From Cyprinodon diabolis (lineage: Eukaryota; Chordata; Actinopteri; Cyprinodontiformes; Cyprinodontidae), in assembly GCA_030533445.1 (NCBI GenBank), contig CM060072.1:16995267-17059266 (forward strand): a stretch of 64,000 bases of DNA, written 5' to 3'. This document shows, one piece after another, positions 59,236-64,000 of the stretch. Each line of letters opens with the position of its first letter. Positions within the stretch are counted from its first letter, which is position 1. Both the position numbers and the translations under genes were made by a program. The notes beneath the pieces are model-generated. The model did no database searches, was not told the origin of the DNA, and saw nothing but the letters and a program-made list of their open reading frames with translations.

Positions 59236-59764
59236 GCTGACGGCAGGCTGAGGGCTGAGCAACGGCAAGGCTCGACTTCAGACTGTTCAGTGTTCTGATC
59301 CAGCGTTTCTTTCTATCCACTTCTTGAGGGCAGGCAGGTTCAGACAGTAGATTCTTCTGATGAGCTCCTGAGAGCCGGCAGGCAGATTTCAGCAGAGAAA
59401 CTCTTCCAAAGTTCTAGGGTTCAGTCAGGTTTCTTCCTAAGAAGCAGAGAAGACAAAACTGATTAGGTTCAGGTTCTGGTTTCAGGGGAGTCAGAGAATC
59501 AGACAGGCTGGTTGGCTCAGGGTTTGCTGTACTGTGACTAACTAACACTCTGGCACCGGAGTGTGGTCCTCAGCCCACTTAAGTACTGGCCTCCTGATTA
59601 GCAGATGAAGAACAGCTGGTGAAGTCAGCTCCAGCCTCAGGAGATCCAGTACGCCCTCTGGTGGAGAAAGGTAGACAGAAAACCCCAGATCCCAACAGTA
59701 ACAGAAAATCCCCAGGAAAGGGATCCTCGGCGCCCTCTGGTGGGCAAGCCTCAGGATCCCAACA

Positions 59765-60850
59765 GTGGAGGTAGGAAGATCATGACGTGGGGCTGTTTTT
59801 TAGCATATGTTAATGCAAACTTCATATAATGAAGGGAAGAATGAATGGAAAAATGTAGAGAGAAATTCCTGGAAAAAATCTGCTGCCGTCTACCAGGATG
59901 ATAAAGATGAAACGTGGCTGTACACTTCTGCAAGAGAATGATCCCAAACACACTGTCATGAAACGAGGACAGATGGACCCAGTGTTCAAGGAGAGACAGT
60001 CAGTAGGAAAGTTCAAACGTTTATTAAATAAAACAAAACTGGTCTCCTCCTGGAGCCAGGCTTACTTGGATAAAAACTGAACCTCCCCCTATAATGAGCC
60101 AAAAACCCAGAGGACTCCGCGGGGGAGGAACAGTGGACAATCAGGAGACGAGACAAACACCAAAACCCTCTTTCCACTGGCAGCTAGGACATGAACCATA
60201 AAATAAAACTGAACAGAAAGACTGACAGAAAGACAATCAATGATCTGGTGCTGAATGCTCAGGTTGAACTGAATATAAACTGGAGGACACAGGTGAGAGG
60301 AATAAATTATAATTGAGGCAGGGATGGAAAAATGACAGGTGAAAGGAATGACTAATTAAGGGAGAGCAAACAGGCCAGATCATGACACACACAGCAAAGG
60401 AAACTCTCAATTGGTTTCAGAGAAAGAAAATAAAGCTGCTAGAATGGCCTAGCCAATAACTTGTGTTAATCCAATACATCTATGGAAAGAACTAAAGGTC
60501 AGAGCTCATAGAAGTGGCCAATGAAACCTTTGAGGTTTTAATACTGTGTAGAAGAATGGGTCAAACTCACACCTCAGCAATGCATAAGACTAATTTCACC
60601 ACACAGGAGGCATATTGAAGCCGTCATTGCTGACAAAAGCTTTTGTAAAAAGTATTAAATTCATTTCAGTAAGTGTATTCATTACATTTTTTCCTGTGAC
60701 ATTTCACTTTGTTACAAATACTTCCTGGCCATCTATGGTTTGATTTCTTTTTATCCGTGGATTGCGTGGATTGTTACCTACATCTGGTGAAAATATGTCA
60801 AATGCAAGCTGGATTCTTTTCACTTCTGAGTATCCACAAAATCAATAAAA
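59765..60850 (+). pseudogene. Tc1-like transposase relic split by a solo LTR
   Basis: The plus strand keeps MTWGCF-like and CKRMIPNT blocks (equivalent to the QENDPKHT motif). After the LTR it continues with KETLNWFQRKK and LLEWPSQ, i.e. the stretch leading to the third catalytic residue. There are several frameshifts and stops. The upstream half is absent, having been replaced by the retrotransposon LTR. The tail to about 60.85 kb is the decayed 3' end. Confidence 0.75.
59954..60387 (-). mobile_element. Solo LTR, 434 bp
   Basis: Plus-strand ends TGTCATG and CATGACA, with the 5-bp duplication CACAC at 59949-59953 and 60388-60392. Removing it with one CACAC restores continuity of the Tc1 relic. 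An AATAAA on the minus strand (within TTTATTAAATAAAAC) sets orientation. Related by its TGTCATG end to the LTRs at 9369 and 57194. Confidence 0.88.
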
Positions 60851-60951
60851 CTTTAATTGTTTGCCAGTTTGGAACCATTTAACATGGCACGCTTGATGCC
60901 ACTTTACACTTTAAACTTGACATCCTTTTACATTTTCTGTAAAGCTATATG

Positions 60952-61599
60952 CAGAGGTGGGTAGTAACTTGCTATATTTACTTGTTGCATTTACTTGAGT
61001 AACCTTTTATGAAAAAATTACTATTAGGAGTAGTTTTATACGATTGTACTTTTTACTATTACCTAAATAAATATATCAATTTCTCCCTACTCCATCCATT
61101 GTAAGTAAAAAACTTGTTTAAAACAAAATGCACTAGACACAGATTTTTTTTTTACTCAAGGCTTATTGGTTTTTTACTGCTGAGTCTGCCGTATCATTTG
61201 GGAATTGAGTGAAAATACACTAAAAAGTATAGCGTTGTTTAACCAATTCTTACATATTGTAACTATTGATTAATAAGTTTTATAACTCAAAACATGCATT
61301 TTGAAGTGTGTCCATTCTATCTAATGTTTCATTCCATAATTACTCTGTTTCATATATTTATTTTTATCCTATTTTTTGAAACAACAGAATTTGCATACCA
61401 CTGAATTTTTTGTTAAATTCTATTTAATTTTGTAAATTATCCAATCAGTTTTTATGATCATGGGTGGTAAGTAGATCAGTTACTCAGTACATGAGTGACC
61501 TTTCTACCCTGTGCTTTTTCACTCTTACTTGAGTCATTTCTTAAAGGCTACTTTTTACTCTTACTTAAGTATAATTTTTGGGAACTCTACCCAACTGTG
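60952..61599. mobile_element. hAT-like non-autonomous element, about 648 bp
   Basis: The ends CAGAGGTGGGTAG and, read inward from the right, CACAGTTGGGTAG match at 11 of 13 bases. Flanks GCTATATG and GATATATA agree at 6 of 8. Motifs TTACTTGAGTAA and TTACTTAAGTA are repeated near the ends. No transposase. Confidence 0.6.
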
Positions 61600-64000
61600 G
61601 ATATATATTAAAAGATGTCTTACTATCTTTTGAATGTTGTCTCTCTCATTTTCTATTAAAAACATTTTTGGATGAAAACATCTGTCAGATATAAATGTTT
61701 TGTACTTTATAATAAGGAAAGACTAGAAAGAGGCAAAGTAATGTAAATTATGACTGGATGATGTTTATAAATACTAATTATCTCCCATACTCTGATCCCT
61801 GTCTCTTATAACACTACAAACCTAGAAGATGCTAAAAGCAAATCACAAATTTCTTTACAATTGAACAGTCTGTGCCTTAAAATAAGTTCCATGTGAATAT
61901 TTTGGAATTCTGTGATAAGACTGAAACAAATTGACTTGCCAGCTTTGGTCTCTCCAGCCAGTTTGCTTATATGTTTGAAATTATTTGGGGAGGAAAAGAC
62001 CAGTGAGAAAGATCCACAGTGACAGTGGGCCTGAGCTGGGCGTCCCTAGCCACCCACCCCCCTGCAAATCAGTAAACAGATATGACAGCTTTCGGCAAGA
62101 CTGGGCCCTTAGTCGAGATTTCTATCTCCCCAGGCGAGCTCTGTCCTGCATACTCACCTCGCTGTGTTTGCTCAAAGAAAATCCCCAGCAGCTCAGCTTA
62201 ACACCAGAGGAAAGCTTAATATAATTCACCCTCTTTCACAGATCTCATCTTCTTAAATCTTTTCTAAGTGGCAAGAGAAGGGAACAGAGAAAGCCAGCCA
62301 GAGTTCTTCTGTCTTTCCACACCAGCCCTTACTCTATATGTCACTCTTAGCTTATCCTCCTCCTTTGTGTGTCTACAGTAATGAGCAGAGCATTGCAGAA
62401 GCTTTAGTTCTTCTTCCTCCTGTTTCTCCTATCCCCTCTGCTCAGATTGAGCTTCTCTGGGAGAGGAGGTAAAGCAGACAGCTGTTTACTTGGATTTCAC
62501 TCTCATTATCTGCAGAAGGGAAGGTCAGTCTGTCGATACACCAGGGTGTGCTGCTCTTTAAGACAACGGTTCTTCAGAGATAGTGAATAAAATAAAATAA
62601 AAAAATAGGAACACTTCTGCCAGTTGTTAATGTCAAGCTGCTGGCTCAACAGGTTGCCTCTCTAAAAAGATGCTGCACTGGAAACCCTTGAAGAAAAGGT
62701 GGTAAAACATACTGATAATGTACTCACCCCCAATTGGCATTGCTTGTCATTTTTCTTTTTCCAAATATCAACTTTTGAATATTTATAAGAGGGCAGTGGG
62801 TTGAGTTGCATTTGACTGGGATTATATTTCATAGGCCAACACAGTTATTTTTTTTATTTCTTTTCACCAACTGCACATTGTGATGCTGTCTTCAATAAAA
62901 TAAAATAAAAAAAAGATATATAATGAAACAGTTTTGTGCATCCAGGGTGTTGGGAAAGGTGATGACAAGACCATTTCTGAGTGACATTGCTTTAAAAATT
63001 GTATCATTGATCCTAAACATGTGTTATGATCTTGGTACTGATGACTACCTTAATAACTCATTTCATTCGTCCGTCTAGCTCTGCCCGGTGTCTCATCACT
63101 GCTCATCTGATCCACCTGCTTCTGCCTCTAATCCTGTCATTTATTGATACCATGACCCTCTTATGGACCTCTTTGCAACAAGACATGGTACTAATGCAAA
63201 CTACTTTAGACCTGGCTACCTACATAAATGAACAGACTGAGCAAGGAGATAATTATTAACAGAGGCAATCAAGAGACTCATGGTAACTCTGGATGAAGTG
63301 ATACAAACCTCAGTTGGGAGAAATAATCAACAGGGAAAAAATGCTAGTCATGTAATCTAGAAATCTGGTCTTTTTAGAAGAAGAAAGCAAAAAGGAAGAT
63401 ATTTTTTGAAAGAAGATAAAATGAGGTCCAGTTAATATTGTGCCACATTCCCCTTCGAGCCAACCTACCTCCGAATTTCAGCAGTTGGAGCGGACCCTGT
63501 CCTCCTGCTTGGACTGTCATAGTTTGCTGTAACTCCACCCATAGGCATTGCAGCCGGTTTTCACTCTGGCAGGTTAGAGGTGGGGCCTCACTGACAAGTC
63601 ATGTCAGTGAACAAGAAATTACATTAATTCCACTGACCTGTTGGTTACTAGCAAAGGACCTTACAAGGTCCAGTCAAGCAATGTTGTGCAAGTTCATAAT
63701 TAAAAAGAACTATCTCAAAGTTCAGTTCACAAAGATGAAAACTAACTGGGTTATGTTAATTTTTTATTTTTTCAAAAAATAAACTAATTTCCCAAACCTA
63801 TAAATGAACTAGTTCCAAGTTAATTTCATAAATTAAGCCACAATTCTACACAATAGAACCTCCTATTTCACCCTTTAAATGTGATATCATAATATTTTAA
63901 AAGAAATTAAAAATAATCGATGCAGTCAAGGTATACAGTATGTGCAGTGAAGCCTTAGCCAAATTACATAGAACTTCAGAAACATACAGATACATTCACG
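61600..64000. other. Terminal stretch, no gene recognised
   Basis: 61.95-62.52 kb is more balanced in base composition and free of recognisable repeats, so it could be conserved noncoding sequence. No exon with clear splice sites and coding signal was found. The frames at 63026 (77 codons) and 63438 (114 codons) have no known relative. Confidence 0.45.

Larger units (their letters stand above)
57194..59764 (-). mobile_element. LTR of the minus-strand LTR retrotransposon, split by a hAT
   Basis: Plus-strand ends TGTCATGTTG and CCCAACA, i.e. TGTTGGG...CATGACA on the minus strand. A minus-strand ATTAAA lies near 57.26 kb. Without the hAT at 57511-59235 and one duplication it is about 840 bp. 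It contains two copies of a CGCCCTCTGGTGG...GATCCCAACAGT segment (59.65-59.76 kb), so the outer boundary could be 59696 or 59764. The partner LTR is not in the window. Confidence 0.6.

Noticed and set aside
1..64000. CRISPR arrays, operons or bacterial gene clusters
   Set aside because: The sequence is vertebrate genomic DNA dominated by eukaryotic transposons. No array of direct repeats with unique spacers exists.

Overview
This window reads as nuclear DNA of a ray-finned fish, probably a percomorph or cyprinodontiform-type teleost. The evidence is the repeat content. It has an L2-type LINE with an open 1051-codon frame, a Tc1-like transposon of the DD36E spacing class, many hAT elements, a PIF/Harbinger copy, short LTRs and a retrovirus-like provirus, all set in AT-rich DNA. 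I found no host protein-coding gene, rRNA or tRNA that I could support in 64 kb. Recognisable coding sequence is almost all from transposable elements, so the window is best read as intergenic or intronic sequence that has absorbed repeated insertions.

Layout. 0-9 kb: a LINE fragment (2.7-3.6 kb), an open but internally shortened Tc1-like transposon (4.23-5.33 kb) and a short inverted-terminal-repeat element (6.13-6.73 kb). 9-14.4 kb: a nested block. A minus-strand LINE is split by a solo LTR (duplication AAGTT) and by a 1.0-kb hAT (duplication GCTAAAGG). Next to it, a BED-finger hAT transposase is split by a second hAT (duplication GTGGGAAG). 16.4-17.6 kb: a PIF/Harbinger relic. 18.6 kb: a 17-bp minisatellite. 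19.76-23.64 kb: an L2 LINE whose endonuclease plus reverse transcriptase frame is intact. 25.5-31 kb: C-rich and duplicated unclassified sequence and a hAT relic. 33.2-34.2 kb: a foldback element with 400-bp inverted arms.

35.9-44.8 kb: a provirus of 8489 bp inserted in a small inverted-repeat element. Its two 693-bp LTRs differ at only two bases and a CTCT duplication flanks it, yet its 7.1-kb interior has no gag, protease or reverse transcriptase frame. Only an integrase C-terminal remnant is left. This is a young, non-autonomous retrovirus-like element and the most striking item here.

46-64 kb: a 1.8-kb hAT with subterminal repeats, an old LINE fragment, a decayed second L2 copy that ends abruptly in a GC-rich LTR-retrotransposon interior (gag-like frame with one in-frame stop and three in-phase tandem arrays), and its LTR. 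That LTR contains an intron-bearing hAT that has lost its catalytic core. A Tc1 relic split by another solo LTR (duplication CACAC) follows. The last 2.4 kb looks single-copy and holds nothing I can name.

Most elements can be ordered in time by nesting and dated by target-site duplications. None of the genes here form a host pathway. The functional links are between autonomous elements (L2, unseen hAT, Tc1 and retroviral partners) and the non-autonomous copies that would depend on them.
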